Shown: positions 1 to 11,148 of the stretch, one piece after another | How positions within the stretch are numbered: the first letter of the stretch is position 1 | Layout of the letters: each line of letters starts with the position of its first letter | Source: Ophiura sarsii | Lineage: Eukaryota > Echinodermata > Ophiuroidea > Amphilepidida > Ophiuridae | Direction: 5' to 3' | NCBI GenBank assembly: GCA_035610835.1 | Contig: CM069442.1 | Location: forward strand, 2,281,353 to 2,345,352 | DNA length: 64,000 nt | Program-made: the position numbers and the translations under genes | The notes under the pieces: model-generated | What the model saw: the letters and a program-made list of their open reading frames with translations, nothing else | Told to the model about the DNA's origin: nothing | The model's database searches: none

Positions 1-811
1 ACATGGTCTGTATTTTGCTACGACTTGTAACAGTAGGATGGGGATATTTGGCAATGTCCCATATTAATAACACTTTCCATGCGGCAGGCGTCAGCTGACG
101 ACACTCCAAAATTTCACAAAATGTTTCAAAAATGTCACAATTATTGAATTTCATTACCATATTAGGAATCAACATGCGGATTGCAATTGCAATTAGTACA
201 AACATGCCTATAGTATTGGTTCAGTATTTCTTGAAACAGACTTTCACAGTTGGGAAAGTTTTCTGTACAAATCTGTTGTATATTGGTAACACTAAACAGC
301 CGCGTGGGAAGTGTTAACACTTTTGAATCAAATCCGAAGCTTAACCCACAATATGTCAACTACGAATAATTGTATCCGTGTGCAAAGTGACATCACGGGC
401 TATAAACCATTTCAAATTGAGATCGGAAATCTTCGGAAAAACAGGTCACGTGGAGTAGGTGCGTTGCGCGTTCTTCGCAACAGTTGATCGCATTCACAGC
501 ATTGACCTAGTTGGTTGTCCGCCTCAGTGATTTACTATGTTCGCATACACGCGTGCACACATGAGAAGTAAAACGTGGAACGAGACTATTTTGTTTTTTT
601 ATCAACAAAGGCGCTGACGGACGAATTCCAAATGTATCGAGCAGACGGTAAAAAGTGAAAATATTACTCCAAATCTCTTTCATCTCACTCGTTTTTGTAA
701 CTGAAATGCCGCAACATCAACTTTGTGAGGGATACAATCTATCACCATCACCAGCGCAATCTACCACACGGGCAGACGGGTGAAAAACACGTTGTTTTCT
801 CCGGCACATGG
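1..811. other. no gene recognised
   Basis: Only short unconserved reading frames are present, with no repeat structure that I can delimit. It is probably intergenic or intronic DNA of a gene outside the window. Confidence 0.5.
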
Positions 812-842
812 CCATGACCTGTCAGGAGCTGACAGGTCATGG
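812..842. repeat. perfect 14-bp inverted repeat (hairpin)
   Basis: The arms CCATGACCTGTCAG and CTGACAGGTCATGG are separated by only GAG. The stem is perfect, but no T-run or gene follows to suggest a function. It may be the core of an old palindromic repeat. Confidence 0.7.
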
Positions 843-1059
843 AACCGAGTGTCAAACACTCGGCTAATCGGACACATTCGGAACCGATCGTATATTTTCG
901 GATTTGAAATGGTTCTATACAAAAGTAGAACAAACCTATACTTGTATACTTTAGTACGATTTCTTTCATTCGGTGGGATATATTTGGACAATATCTAGCC
1001 TAGGCAAAATATCTACAATCTACATCATCGCCTCGAACGAAATAAGCTTGGGTTTTCTC

Positions 1060-1585
1060 AATTAAGCAAATTACAGCGCATCCAAAATGCCGCTGCCCGG
1101 TTGGTAACCTTGACAAAGAAGCGTGTACATATAAGCCAGTGTTAAAAGATCTTCACTGGTTGTCTGTGGAGAGCCGTATTGTTTTTAAACTTATGCTTTT
1201 GACATACAAAGCACTAAATACCAGGCTCCAAAGTACTTATGCGACCTTATTTCCATCAAGGAACCCACACGCACTCTTAGGTCAAATGCATCTGTCATCT
1301 TACAACGGAGGAAAACTAACACTGTCACCTATGGCCAAAGATCATTCTCTCATGCATCTCCTGAACTTTGGAACCGGCTCCCATCTCATGTTAGAAATGC
1401 CACATCACTGCAGCAATTCAAGAGCTCGCTCAAGACTCACCTCTTTCAGCAAATGACTTTATAATGTTTTGTATCTTTGTTCATATTTTGTACTTTTCTT
1501 CTTTTGTTTTTGTTTTTGTTCAGCGCACTGGGTCTTGCGACGGAGTGCGCTTAATAAGCATGGTTTATTATTATTATTATTATCC
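1060..1585 (+). mobile_element. decayed 3' end of a CR1-like LINE (reverse transcriptase C-terminus)
   Basis: The translation shows the typical tail of a CR1/L2-type ORF2: LQRIQNAAARLV, then after a frameshift PVLKDLHWL and SRIVFKLMLLTYKAL, then after another shift a segment like SYGQRSFSHASPELWNRLP ending in QQFKSSLKTHLF. A GCGCTTAATAAGCATGG box and a short (TTA)n tail at 1566-1582 end it. It is 5'-truncated and frameshifted, so it is inactive. The same 3' end occurs at 16231-17123, where it is intact in frame. Confidence 0.85.
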
Positions 1586-2689
1586 AAAACTTTTATACGG
1601 CGCACAGATGATATTCCTTGTGCAGAGTGATGATTCGGCTTACCAAAATGTACCAACACACCCCGAGGCTATCTGTACAATATAGGATGAGCCCGAGTTG
1701 ACGTTTTACTAGGATTTAAGAAATGTCTACCTCCATTTATATCTGGATAGAAATTTAGCGATGGCATCGATTTGAAAATTTAATAACCCCCAGCGGTAAT
1801 ATAGCTGACAAAATATTAATGACAAAATGTCAATCGCAACCACAAAGGATCAAAATATGAGAATTTACTGCTGAATAGACAAATGTTTCTAAAAGCAACA
1901 ACTTATAATTTGAGAATAAAGTTGTCGTGTTATCCCGTACCCGTGTTGTATTGTCTGATATCAACGGGGGGCGGGCAGTATTATTTTAAAGAGAAAGTGG
2001 AGTTGTTCTACGCGCGGAGTTGTTCTACGCACAAAAATAATACTACATGTACTGTACCGAACGCAGATATGTCAGATAATATAACGTAGGTACGGTCTAA
2101 AAACAATACCTTTATTCTCATTCTTTTAAAACAATCATTTTTATATGGTAAAATGAGTACCTTTTATTGCCCAAATGTTGACAACTTTTATCTATGTTTA
2201 CAATAGAACAACCCACAAACATTCCAACCAAACCTGTGCAAAGGGTACGCCATGGTACGGCGGCGTAGTGCGCCGCAATAACACGCAGGAGAAATGCAAT
2301 AAGACGCACAACAGTAGTGCGAGTTATGAAACAAAACCATAGCTACCACGCACCGCGCGAGGTTGGTCTCGCAGCTTACGCTTCCAAATTTACGCTCTGC
2401 CAACCCGTGTTAGATTTTCTCATATAAATGTCGTCGATTTCTCTGACAACCAATGAGATTGCTTAAAACTTTCTTAGCTGTTTAAGAATTCACCATGAAG
2501 ACTTCCCAGACACATTTTGTATGTTGTGTTTTGATGTAGCAACACAAAAATCAAAGGGTATTTTTGTTTTGATATATATTTTTAATCTAAAGATATTGCT
2601 GTTATGTAATTTTGGATAGTGCGCTCATTTGTAGATAAGAATGACGGGTGTGTCCCTATTGGTATTTTTCTCCCAACTGCAAATTCGAG
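1586..2689. other. intergenic, nothing recognised
   Basis: No reading frame here has recognisable content. The stretch is AT-rich with no clear inverted or direct repeats. Confidence 0.5.
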
Positions 2690-2882
2690 ATGAAAAAGAG
2701 TATGACTATTAGAACTATAATTGTACAATCCTCTTTATGAAAAAGAGTACATGACTATTAGAACTATAATTGTATAATCCTCTTTATGAAAAAGAGTATG
2801 ACTATTAGAACTATAATTGTACAATCCTCTTTATGCAAAAGAGTATGACTATTAGAACTATAATTGTACAATCCTCTTTATG
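2690..2882. repeat. 47-bp tandem repeat, 4 copies
   Basis: Four head-to-tail units begin at about 2690, 2737, 2786 and 2833. Each starts with ATGAAAAAGAGTATGACTAT or a near variant and contains AGAACTATAATTGTACAATC. The units differ by single substitutions and a 2-bp insertion. Confidence 0.92.
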
Positions 2883-2962
2883 TGCTTTCGTATGACAGCT
2901 TTATGAAAGTATAAATGGTTGCCGTTTGGTGATGCTCCGTAGAAAAAGGAGCGGATAAACCA

Positions 2963-3184
2963 CCTATAGTTTAATCAGTTCCAAATTGGCGAGAAATATT
3001 CGGTTTTATCTCTCCGCAAGCAAAAGTGTACTCGCGCGATTATTGCCAGACACACGCGGTTTTTGGCCGCACGCACGCGTCACGCATTGATACACAGTAC
3101 GCTTGTTGCCGTGCTTCTGTATTCATTCGCTGCTGTATAGCAGGTAAGGAGGCGTAGCCAATTTGGAACTGATCAAACTATAGG
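2963..3184. mobile_element. 222-bp MITE with 28-bp terminal inverted repeats
   Basis: The left end starts CCTATAGTTTAATCAGTTCC and the right end is its reverse complement with one mismatch over about 28 bp. The words GGAGCGG and GGATAA lie just outside both ends in direct orientation, so the target duplication may be longer than usual or imperfect. It has no coding content, so it would be non-autonomous. Confidence 0.75.
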
Positions 3185-3441
3185 AGCGGGGATAACGAGA
3201 ATAACTCACATGAAATCACGGCGCTCGTAAAATTCACGCACTTTCGAGAACTGGAGACAAATTTAGTATACTTAGTTCAATATGGGACCTGCACGTTTGG
3301 TACTGTGGCCCAAAGAACACGATATATTGTGCTTTAAATATTTGTTCATAAAGTTTGTTTTGTACTAATAATATATTACTTTTTACTGTAATTTATTCTT
3401 GGCCACGTGGTCGCAATTGCGAACAGATGTGCGTTTTTACA

Positions 3442-3769
3442 CAGTGGCGTACCCAGCTTTTGGAAACTGGAGGGGGCACGACCATTATAGTTGTACCGAC
3501 GAAAGGCATGATATATACCGACACCTTTTTTACAGACTCCAAACAAAATCGTAAAAATTGCATTTTTTGCCCCGTAAGCAGCCGATATCTTGATAATTGG
3601 GGGATGCGGGGGGGGGGGGGGGGGGGGGGGGGTAGAGATGATGTTATCCACAAAACCGGCAGAAAAAAATCGCATGGTCAAAATCGCAAATCTACCGACG
3701 GAGGCTCAGGTTTACCGACGGGGTTATTTCAGGGGGGGGGGGGGCACCGGCCCCCTGGGTACGCCACTG
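3442..3769. mobile_element. hAT-like MITE, CAGTGGCGTACCCAG ends
   Basis: It starts CAGTGGCGTACCCAG and ends CTGGGTACGCCACTG. The ends resemble those of the elements at 8548-9005 and 12212-12583, which have 8-bp target duplications. Here the flanking octamers do not match. It contains a 25-base G run at 3608-3632 and a second G run near 3733. Confidence 0.8.
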
Positions 3770-4447
3770 CATGTTAGTGTCATTAAGAAGAGGGTGCAAT
3801 AATTATAATTAAAATTAAATAATTAAACCTACTATATGTCAGAAATAATTTACTATTTGAAAGCGTTAGTAATTTCACAGATTTTTTAAATTGATCATTT
3901 CGACCAAAAAGACTGTATTTTCCATCAGAAATGTCCGATTTTCAAAATCTAAAATTCTTATGAAAGCTGGGCGTTTGCGCAAGATACAACTATGTGAAAA
4001 AAGTCTGAACAATATCGATCGAATTCATATCGTAATAAATCATATTGCCTCGGTACAGTTCATTCTGATACACCCTGTAATTGATCAATCACAAACACGC
4101 GATTATCATTGGTCTCAATACCTAATTAATAAAAATAATTAACACACAAGGATAGTGCCATGAAAGACATGATTCTAATTTGCTTCAGGCTTATTAAACC
4201 AATCAACCAACAGCTATATTCACAACTGCGATCCGTTCTAAATCTCTAAATTCAGAAGTTAAAAACATCAAACCTTGATTGCTGTTGTCTCTTTATATTG
4301 TTAACAGAGACCTTCAAACTAATAAAGGCAATTGATTATATCCATACAAATAATAACCTTCCGACCTAATGCATTACACCCAAGGTTTTAAGAACCAAAA
4401 AAGTGATCTTGAATGTTAAGCTTTACCTGTTTTTAATTACAGGTAAA
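3770..4447. other. intergenic, nothing recognised
   Basis: AT-rich sequence with no supported gene. A fragment CACCCTGTAATTGATCAATC near 4072 may be the end of an old TA-flanked element, but no partner end is visible. Confidence 0.45.
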
Positions 4448-5450
4448 CGTGCACGTGTTTACCCAACTTATTGACCATGAAACTCTAGTATTTGGTGTAA
4501 CAATTGTATACAAATTATTAGACTAAACGCTTAGCTTTCATATGCCGTTTATTTCATCTGATTTGGTTTTGTCAATCTTGAGATATGACCAATTAACTAA
4601 AGCTACCTAAAATCGACGTTGTGCAACTTTACAGTTTGCAATGAACGATGAATAGAAAGGGTTACTCCGGAGAGGGGTGGGGGGTTCCACCCCCTAACAA
4701 AATCCGATTCGAAATACAGAATATGCTTATTTGGTACCATGGTATAGCTAGAGGTTCTCTCTATCCATACATACCAAAACAATTTCCAACATCCCACGCA
4801 TGACGTCACAATGACGTCACCAAACATGGCCGACCTCAAAATCCCTCCGTATTCGCTGGACAGTGAAATATAGGCCAAAATAGAAATCTTCGCCAAAAAG
4901 TTCCAAATATCGGAATGTCACCCGTTTTTTTGCTTATTAGTGAGGAAGATGGTGTTTCTAACAAAGGCCTATCTTATAATATTCAGGACCACACAATTAA
5001 AATATTTTTTTCAAAATGGTGATTGAAAAAAATTGTAAGGTGGCAACCCCCCCCCCCCCCCCCCTACTATCGGACTTTGACGGCTTACACTACCGGGTAA
5101 GGTGGCACCCTCTATTTCTTTTCGTCAAAATGAGCGCAGGGGATGTATATAAAAGTGATCACCTAGACGCCCTACGTCACTGTTCTTTGCGTTTTAGCGC
5201 AATCGGCGACCACCCTCCCATAGGGAGGACGAGGGTTTTAATGCTTATCTTAAGCATTATTTATGTAAAAGTTGCACAACGTCTATTTTAGGTAGCTCTA
5301 GTTAATTGATGATATCTCAGGATTGACAAAACCAAATTAGATGAAATAAACGGCATATGAAAGCTAAGCGTTTACTCTATTAATATGTATACAATTGTTA
5401 CACCAAATTTAAAAAGTTCATGGTCAATAAGTTGGGTAAACACGTGCACG
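4448..5450. mobile_element. 1-kb foldback element with ~185-bp inverted arms
   Basis: The left arm (4448-4633) begins CGTGCACGTGTTTACCCAAC. The right arm (about 5267-5450) is its diverged reverse complement with small indels. The shared blocks include the sequence around TTGACCATG, AAACGGCATATGAAAGC and the AGTTGCACAACG region. The centre holds a C run at about 5048-5064 and no gene. The long arms suggest a foldback-type or MITE-derived element. Confidence 0.85.
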
Positions 5451-5986
5451 GGTGTTTTTTTTGAGACACCTGTATAAAAGAATCCTATATAGCAACTTAT
5501 ACAAAATATCACAATTGTCTTTTAATTATTTAACTACGATAAATTCATTCCACATTTCTTGCAAAAGGCAGTAATGACATGAATGAACCTAGAACCGGTG
5601 TTATTTAGTATGACCCTAAACCACTACGTCTACATAGATTTATACCAAAAGGAAAGATAACGGTTATACGATGACCAATTATTTTCACATCGGTAAACCT
5701 CTTCCATCATGTCCATGAACATGAGGAATTTAGCTGAATTTCAAATAAGACTGCAGTGTGCTTTGCAGATCCTTTCGATGAAATGCAATCAAATTGAATG
5801 AAACAAGGATGGTACCTGTTCAAAAATGTCAATCTTAATCATCCAATTCATTATAAATGAAAACAGATTTTGCAACAAATCTGCAATATTAAAGTTACTA
5901 ATATGTAAATAATTTGTCTTTTTGGTCCACCCTGTCCATCTAACCGTTCCCCATGTTCCATTGTTATAACTCAATGGTCGTCAGCA
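5451..5986. other. 3' flank of the amine oxidase gene, nothing recognised
   Basis: AT-rich sequence downstream of the minus-strand amine oxidase gene, with no coding segment or delimited repeat. Confidence 0.45.
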
Positions 5987-5992
5987 TTTATT
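5987..5992 (-). terminator. candidate AATAAA polyadenylation signal
   Basis: AATAAA on the minus strand lies only 3 bases after the stop codon at 5996-5998. It is unusually close, so the 3' UTR would be very short if this signal is used. Confidence 0.35.
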
Positions 5993-5995
5993 ATG

Positions 5996-7558
5996 TTACT
6001 TTCCAGACTGATTGCATTTTGCAACGCTGCAATTCTTCCTTTGTTTTCCCGATTGAGGTTTGCTATCACATTCACACCCCTCCGGTTGTTGATAAGTGGG
6101 ACAATCGCCTCCCTCCATGCATTCGATGATCTTCAGCGCCTCCCTTGTGCCACTTTCGAATGCATTACCAACGCTTCCTCGTCCGCTAGATCCTGTTATT
6201 TCACCACCGAAAAACAATCGATCGACGCGAGATTGTAACTTGGGCATAAAACCGGGCTGAACTTCAGCGGGTCTGTTGCTGAACGCACCTCCCTGTAAGG
6301 GGTCGCGAAGCCAGCTATATACAAGGATTTCTATCGCCTGCGGTGGTGTTTCCAGTCCGTACATATTTTGCAAAACTTCTTCAATTTCCGATTTGGTTTT
6401 CTCTTCCGATTGGTACTCTATGCGCCACGCCTCATCACCCAATATATGGGTGGACAGTATGTGCGCGTCATCTGGAAGAATACCAAATGCGTCGAAGTTG
6501 AGAAAGAAATGATAGTAGTTGTAGCGCTCATCCACGTTCAGAATAGTCTCTGCTTCATCCCAGAATCTGTCGGCAAAGCTGAGGTAGATGGTCGTGTAAG
6601 CAACGGCGGAATACTGATAGAGAATGCCCGACTTCCAGTCAGGGAGTTCTGGAATATATTCAACAAAGTTGTTTTGAAAAACAGCAAGGTTGAATGTGAT
6701 TAAGACATATTCCCCCGTGTAAACCGTCCCATCAGCGCACGTAACGACCACAGCATCATCTTGAGAATAGTCTATGGAAGTCACTACCTGGTTAAGTCTA
6801 ACATGATAGTTGAAAACGTCTTCATCTTGATAGAGAGACGGTGCCATTTCCTCAAATATAGAGGCGTATCCACGTTGGTCGGTGATATAATGGGCACCAG
6901 TGGGGTCCCTAAATATACCTGAGAGCAATGACGTCACTGATATTGGTTCCGCAGATTCGAAATCAAAACTGAACCACTCGATGAGTCTTTCCAGAGGGGT
7001 TCGCGCTTTCCAACCTCCCTGAAGCAACGCGGTTCTCTGCGAGACATCTGGTCTATCATTATCTAATATATCTTGTCCGATTTCTGCCGCTTTGGCCAGT
7101 GCCGTTTCTAGTTTCGCCCAAACCTTACCGGTAACATCGCCGGGAACCTCATGTCCAGATGTATTGCGAAAAACCAACGACTCGAAGTTAACTTTGTGTC
7201 CCTGTACGTTCCAGTCGTTAAGGATCTTGCTACCGATGTCATCGTCATCGTCAGCGGGCGTCCATTGGGCGCCAACGCCCACCGTTTTTATACCGCTAAA
7301 ATTTGCATTTTTAACGCGGCCTCCAACGTAATCTGCGCCTTCTATCACGATGTAGTCAGAGTAATTATTGTTATGGAGAGTTTCTGCTGCTTGGATGCCA
7401 GATACTCCGGCGCCGAGTATCAACACTTTTGCATGGTTTGTGGGACTGCCATAACCATAAACGGCGGCAGTAAGCTGAATGTTTATCATGTTTATAGCGA
7501 GTAATGCCAACATATAGAGAAGATTGACTGTAGTACCCATGGTGACGTCTTTGGTCAA
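5996..7558 (-). CDS. flavin-containing amine oxidase, polyamine-oxidase type, intronless
   Basis: One open frame of 520 codons encodes a complete FAD-dependent amine oxidase. A hydrophobic segment at residues 11-32 looks like a signal peptide. The dinucleotide-binding motif GAGVSG is at 49-54, followed by EGADYVGGRV at 73-82 and VGVGAQW at 93-99. Near the C-terminus FFGGEIT (449-455) and GSVGNAFESGTREA (462-475) match the second FAD-contact region. By family knowledge such enzymes oxidise spermine, spermidine or their acetyl forms and release an aminoaldehyde and hydrogen peroxide. The exact substrate cannot be read here. A Cys-rich tail (482-520) follows the fold. Met7 (7540) is an alternative start, and either start keeps the signal peptide. 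No intron is visible; an intronless lineage or an old retrocopy is possible, but there are no disabling changes. A secreted or luminal location is inferred from the leader. Confidence 0.9.
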   Translation of the reverse strand: MTKDVTMGTTVNLLYMLALLAINMINIQLTAAVYGYGSPTNHAKVLILGAGVSGIQAAETLHNNNYSDYIVIEGADYVGGRVKNANFSGIKTVGVGAQWTPADDDDDIGSKILNDWNVQGHKVNFESLVFRNTSGHEVPGDVTGKVWAKLETALAKAAEIGQDILDNDRPDVSQRTALLQGGWKARTPLERLIEWFSFDFESAEPISVTSLLSGIFRDPTGAHYITDQRGYASIFEEMAPSLYQDEDVFNYHVRLNQVVTSIDYSQDDAVVVTCADGTVYTGEYVLITFNLAVFQNNFVEYIPELPDWKSGILYQYSAVAYTTIYLSFADRFWDEAETILNVDERYNYYHFFLNFDAFGILPDDAHILSTHILGDEAWRIEYQSEEKTKSEIEEVLQNMYGLETPPQAIEILVYSWLRDPLQGGAFSNRPAEVQPGFMPKLQSRVDRLFFGGEITGSSGRGSVGNAFESGTREALKIIECMEGGDCPTYQQPEGCECDSKPQSGKQRKNCSVAKCNQSGK

Positions 7559-8547
7559 CTTCGGCTTAGTTTATGTCAGTTACGATAACTAAAGACAGTA
7601 TCAAACACGACCACGAATGTGTCCAACAATTGACTAAATGGTACATACTTGTTCCGGACCAAACATTAGGCAAAACAACAGAGTATACATTAATTTATAA
7701 TATTCAGCAAATTGGTCAACCGTATAAATAATGGTAGATCTCATTTGGTGGTGAATAAAACTAAACTGAACTGATAAAAGATTCGACCTTAACATGTAAA
7801 CCAACTAACCATGACTTTCTTTCAAAAATAACTTCAATTATCTTGGGGATTTAGGTTTCAGACAATTTTCATTAATTCATTATTTTATTTCAATGAGTAG
7901 AATTAAGCATTAGACATTGAAATCACACTTTACAAGGGAACAATTATTCGAAAGAGACGTTCAAAAGGTAGCTATAAGTCCAGGGCTGACCACTCGCTTG
8001 TAAGACAATAATTTTTAAAAAATATGTTAAAACTGACCAACTTAATCTTTCTGTGGAAAATAAGTTTTGTTATTCAGTAGCCTGCACGTATAATCTTGTG
8101 CGATATTAACAATGCTGATAGTCCTTGAATATTTCATCGGCTTTTCAGTGGTTCCGGTTCTTTTAGAAATGATTCCGGTTCTTTTAGAAATGATCCGTTT
8201 TCAAAACCTGACAAATGATCATTTTTACCCTATCCTTGACTGCTTAATAAAGGGTACACTTAAAAGTAAATGGTGACTTTAAAAAACAACTTCGACACAC
8301 AACTTCCCAACTCACGCACTGCACCAGACGACGGTGGACATGAACGGCCATTCATTTTGAATTTTCGTTGGTTTCAATGTAACAATGGATTTTAATTATA
8401 TGACCCCATAAAATTCATCACACGTTGGAACTAAATTATTTCATCCTAAAACCACTGTGGATGGCTAACCATCCGCAGTGGCTAAACAACTAATTCAGTC
8501 TAGAAATCCTCTTCCGGCAAAAAATTGAGTACAGTATCTTTCAGTAT
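7559..8547. other. upstream flank of the oxidase; small repeats only
   Basis: No gene is seen. A 21-bp unit containing TTCCGGTTCTTTTAGAAATG is tandemly duplicated at 8151-8192. A 13-bp-arm hairpin (CCACTGTGGATGG / CCATCCGCAGTGG) lies at 8452-8481. The stretch about 8310-8480 resembles 46800-46945 on the opposite strand, so it is a dispersed repeat. Confidence 0.55.
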
Positions 8548-9005
8548 CAGTGGCGTAACTAGACTTTTTCATTTGGGGGGGCAAGAAGGGGCAATGACTT
8601 GAAATGGGGGGGGGGGCTGCTAATATTTTTTGAGTCAAGCGATCTGCTCGTAGCGCGCGAAAATGTTCGATTTTACAGCTATTTTTTAGACAATTGAGCT
8701 ACATTTTGGCTCTAAACAAGCTTGTACCAAAGAAGACATATGCGCGCGTAGCGCGCGAAATTTTTTCATATGTGTACTTTTGACCATCATAATTCCATGA
8801 TTCCTTTCGTCAAATGAACCGACAGTGCCAATCTCAACCGACACGATGCCATTATTGGGGGGGATTTGGTGTGTACTTTGTTTGTAAATTTCATTTACAG
8901 CCGTACTTGATTTCATTTGGGGGGGGCAAGCGGGGGGCAAGGGTTCCAAGTGGGGGGGGGGGCTCCCGCCCCCTGCCCCCCCCCCCCCCGCTGGTTACGC
9001 CACTG
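8548..9005. mobile_element. hAT-like MITE with perfect 8-bp target duplication
   Basis: It begins CAGTGGCGTAACTAG and ends CTGGTTACGCCACTG. It is flanked on both sides by TTCAGTAT (8540-8547 and 9006-9013). The 8-bp duplication and CAG...CTG ends are the hAT signature. It is 458 bp with several G and C runs and no transposase, so it would depend on a partner in trans. Confidence 0.92.
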
Positions 9006-9013
9006 TTCAGTAT

Positions 9014-9836
9014 AATAAAGGTTTGGCCCAGTTAAGTCTTCACAACATTGAAAAAAATCCCGATAAGCATTTGCTTCCTAAAAATGTGTACACGTAAGTA
9101 TAGGAAATCCTATAAAAAAACTGCCACAAAAGGAAGCAATGACTAAATTAGCAATCAATTACATTGATTTTTTCACATTCTATTGTTTACAAACTCAACA
9201 CATTTACATGTTTTGATAAAGTATGTGTTATTCATTTATCAAAACACATATTTAATCCAAATAATTAATGGTTTCACAGATAAATCAAGGATAATTCAGT
9301 TTTTGCCTTATATCTCAAAAGCATCAAAATGGAGTTACTTCCTTTTGTCGCGGTGGGGCAGAATAGTTCCTATCAAGCACAAAAAGTGTGCGAAATCGAT
9401 ACATTAGCTGGTGCTGTCCTCTCGAATGTTGCATGTATGTGTTGCGTGGAATATGTACGTGAAGTTTGTAAAAGAAACGGGATGATTTGAGCTTTATTAT
9501 AATTGTATCCGCCGATTTACCGCCACTGTGCATCCCAGCCTGAGGACTGAAAATTAGGTGATGAAATTAATACCTCCAAATTCAGCGGCATTTACTGAAA
9601 AATGTGACGGATAACTTTTCTTTATATTCTAATATGTTATAAATAAGCATTGATGGCATAAGATTGCAAAATTTTCACAAACATTGACGGTGGAATTTTT
9701 GAAATAGAGAGGTTTTAATAGGCCGACATTTGTGTGTAAAGCCTATGGGGAGCTAATTAGTTACGTACTCCCTTGAAGCACACATCCCTAGTTCCCGGTG
9801 GTTTCCCTCGCCGAGGGAATGTGCATGGTCAATGCG
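9014..9836. other. intergenic, nothing recognised
   Basis: No reading frame with recognisable content and no clear repeat boundaries. A short palindrome, TTCCCTCGCCGAGGGAA, lies near 9802-9818. Confidence 0.45.
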
Positions 9837-11148
9837 TTGAGGGTGCATACCACTATTACGCGCTAACGTGTGTTTCTATGGGAAAGATGCCTCGGGAAAA
9901 CGGCAATATCTTGAGTTACCTTGCGACTCATTTAATGAAATCTTAGAATATTTATTAACACACATAGATCTTATCTGGGTCAAAAACTCAGATGGGGGTG
10001 ACCGTTTACATTTTTCTATATTTCCCCCTTTATACGGAGTAGTATTTTTTAACACGAAATTAGACCTTGTAGCCCGTTGTGACCAATGTGTATCCCTCCG
10101 CCAATATTTTCAAATAAAACAGTAGGGGAGATGCGGGAGAGTTGAGCCATTTTTTATATTTTGTGTCACCATATGCGGAAGAAAAGTACAAACCTGTAAA
10201 AAATTAGTGCAAGATAAACTTTAGAGTGTTGTTTTCGTTGTGAAACAATAATAGTTGGGATAGCAGTTAAGGCTTATGTATACAAAAGGTTTGAAAAAAA
10301 TTGGTAAAGTGGCTCAACTCTCCCTACAGTATGGGAGAGTTGAGCCACCATTACAGGAGAGTTGAGCCAGCATGATAAGTCAATGGCTGGTGAAAAAAAC
10401 AAAATCCAATTTTTTCAACTTTTGATTTATTAATCATTAAAGTAAATATGGTGCTCAATTGTTATTATCACGGCACAAAATAACATTTTCTCTCATATAT
10501 TATACATTTTTCACCTTTAGTCCAAAAATCAAAATGTTACTACATGTTTTCCCTATGCTCAACTCTCCCCATGACCAATGGCTCAACTCTCCTCATGGTG
10601 ACCATTTTGTAAATTACCCAATCCTGTCCGGTGTAGAACTTTTGGTAGTTTACAATAGTTCTCTAAAATAATGGTCATATATACCCCCTTCAATAAACAA
10701 ATTACCGCTATTATATTCTAAGTCTTGCTATGGGAAAAAAGACAAAACATTTATTTTTATTTTTTTCACTCAAAAGTGAAAAAAATAATTTTGTTTAGGT
10801 ATCTTTGATACTGAGCACACATGACAGTAGAGTTTAACACTAACAATGTCGTATTGATGCTATATAACAATATATGCCAATATAAATTTTAGTATGTTAC
10901 TACTTTTCGAGTTATAGGGGGTGGTTCAACTCTCCCGGTGGCTCAACTCTCCCGCATCTCCCCTAGATGTATACTCTTTTCATTCGAATTATCTCAGGTA
11001 CACTTCAGTGAATAAATATAGACCAAATTCAATAATTTTGAATGACATATCATGTCAATATTCACCATTTTTTCCGTTAGGAACTACATTCGTGATCGCG
11101 ATCGACGGAAGCTGGGCGTTGGACTGTAATAGTGGTGTGCACCCTTGA
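9837..11148. mobile_element. possible outer inverted-repeat element interrupted by another MITE
   Basis: GAGGGTGCATACCACTATTA at about 9839-9858 is matched in reverse complement by TAATAGTGGTGTGCACCCTT at 11127-11146. This suggests the ends of an older element of about 470 bp into which the 839-bp element at 10125 was inserted. An 85-codon frame (9868-10125) is not recognised and runs into the insertion. The boundaries and the element itself are tentative. Confidence 0.35.
10125..10963. mobile_element. 839-bp TA-flanked inverted-repeat element
   Basis: The terminal inverted repeats are 25 bp, starting GGGGAGATGCGGGAGAGTTG, and perfect at both ends. TA flanks both sides (10123-10124 and 10964-10965), as for Tc1/mariner/pogo-type insertion. 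The motif GGGAGAGTTGAGCC or its complement recurs inside the element in both orientations near 10132, 10310, 10333, 10352, 10556, 10578, 10922 and 10939. These are candidate transposase-binding sites. No transposase is present. Confidence 0.85.

Noticed and set aside
2690..2882. CRISPR-like array (also considered for the 54-bp arrays and the 15-bp motif cluster)
   Set aside because: The tandem repeats have no spacers, the 15-bp sites have irregular distances and orientations, and this is animal DNA.
3355..3802. Frames rich in Gly or Pro (also 12108-12506 and 63346-63739)
   Set aside because: Translations of long G or C runs inside MITEs; composition artefacts.
9868..10125. 85-codon frame MCFYGKDASGK...
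   Set aside because: It ends in the left inverted repeat of the element at 10125, has no recognised domain and may be part of an old transposon.
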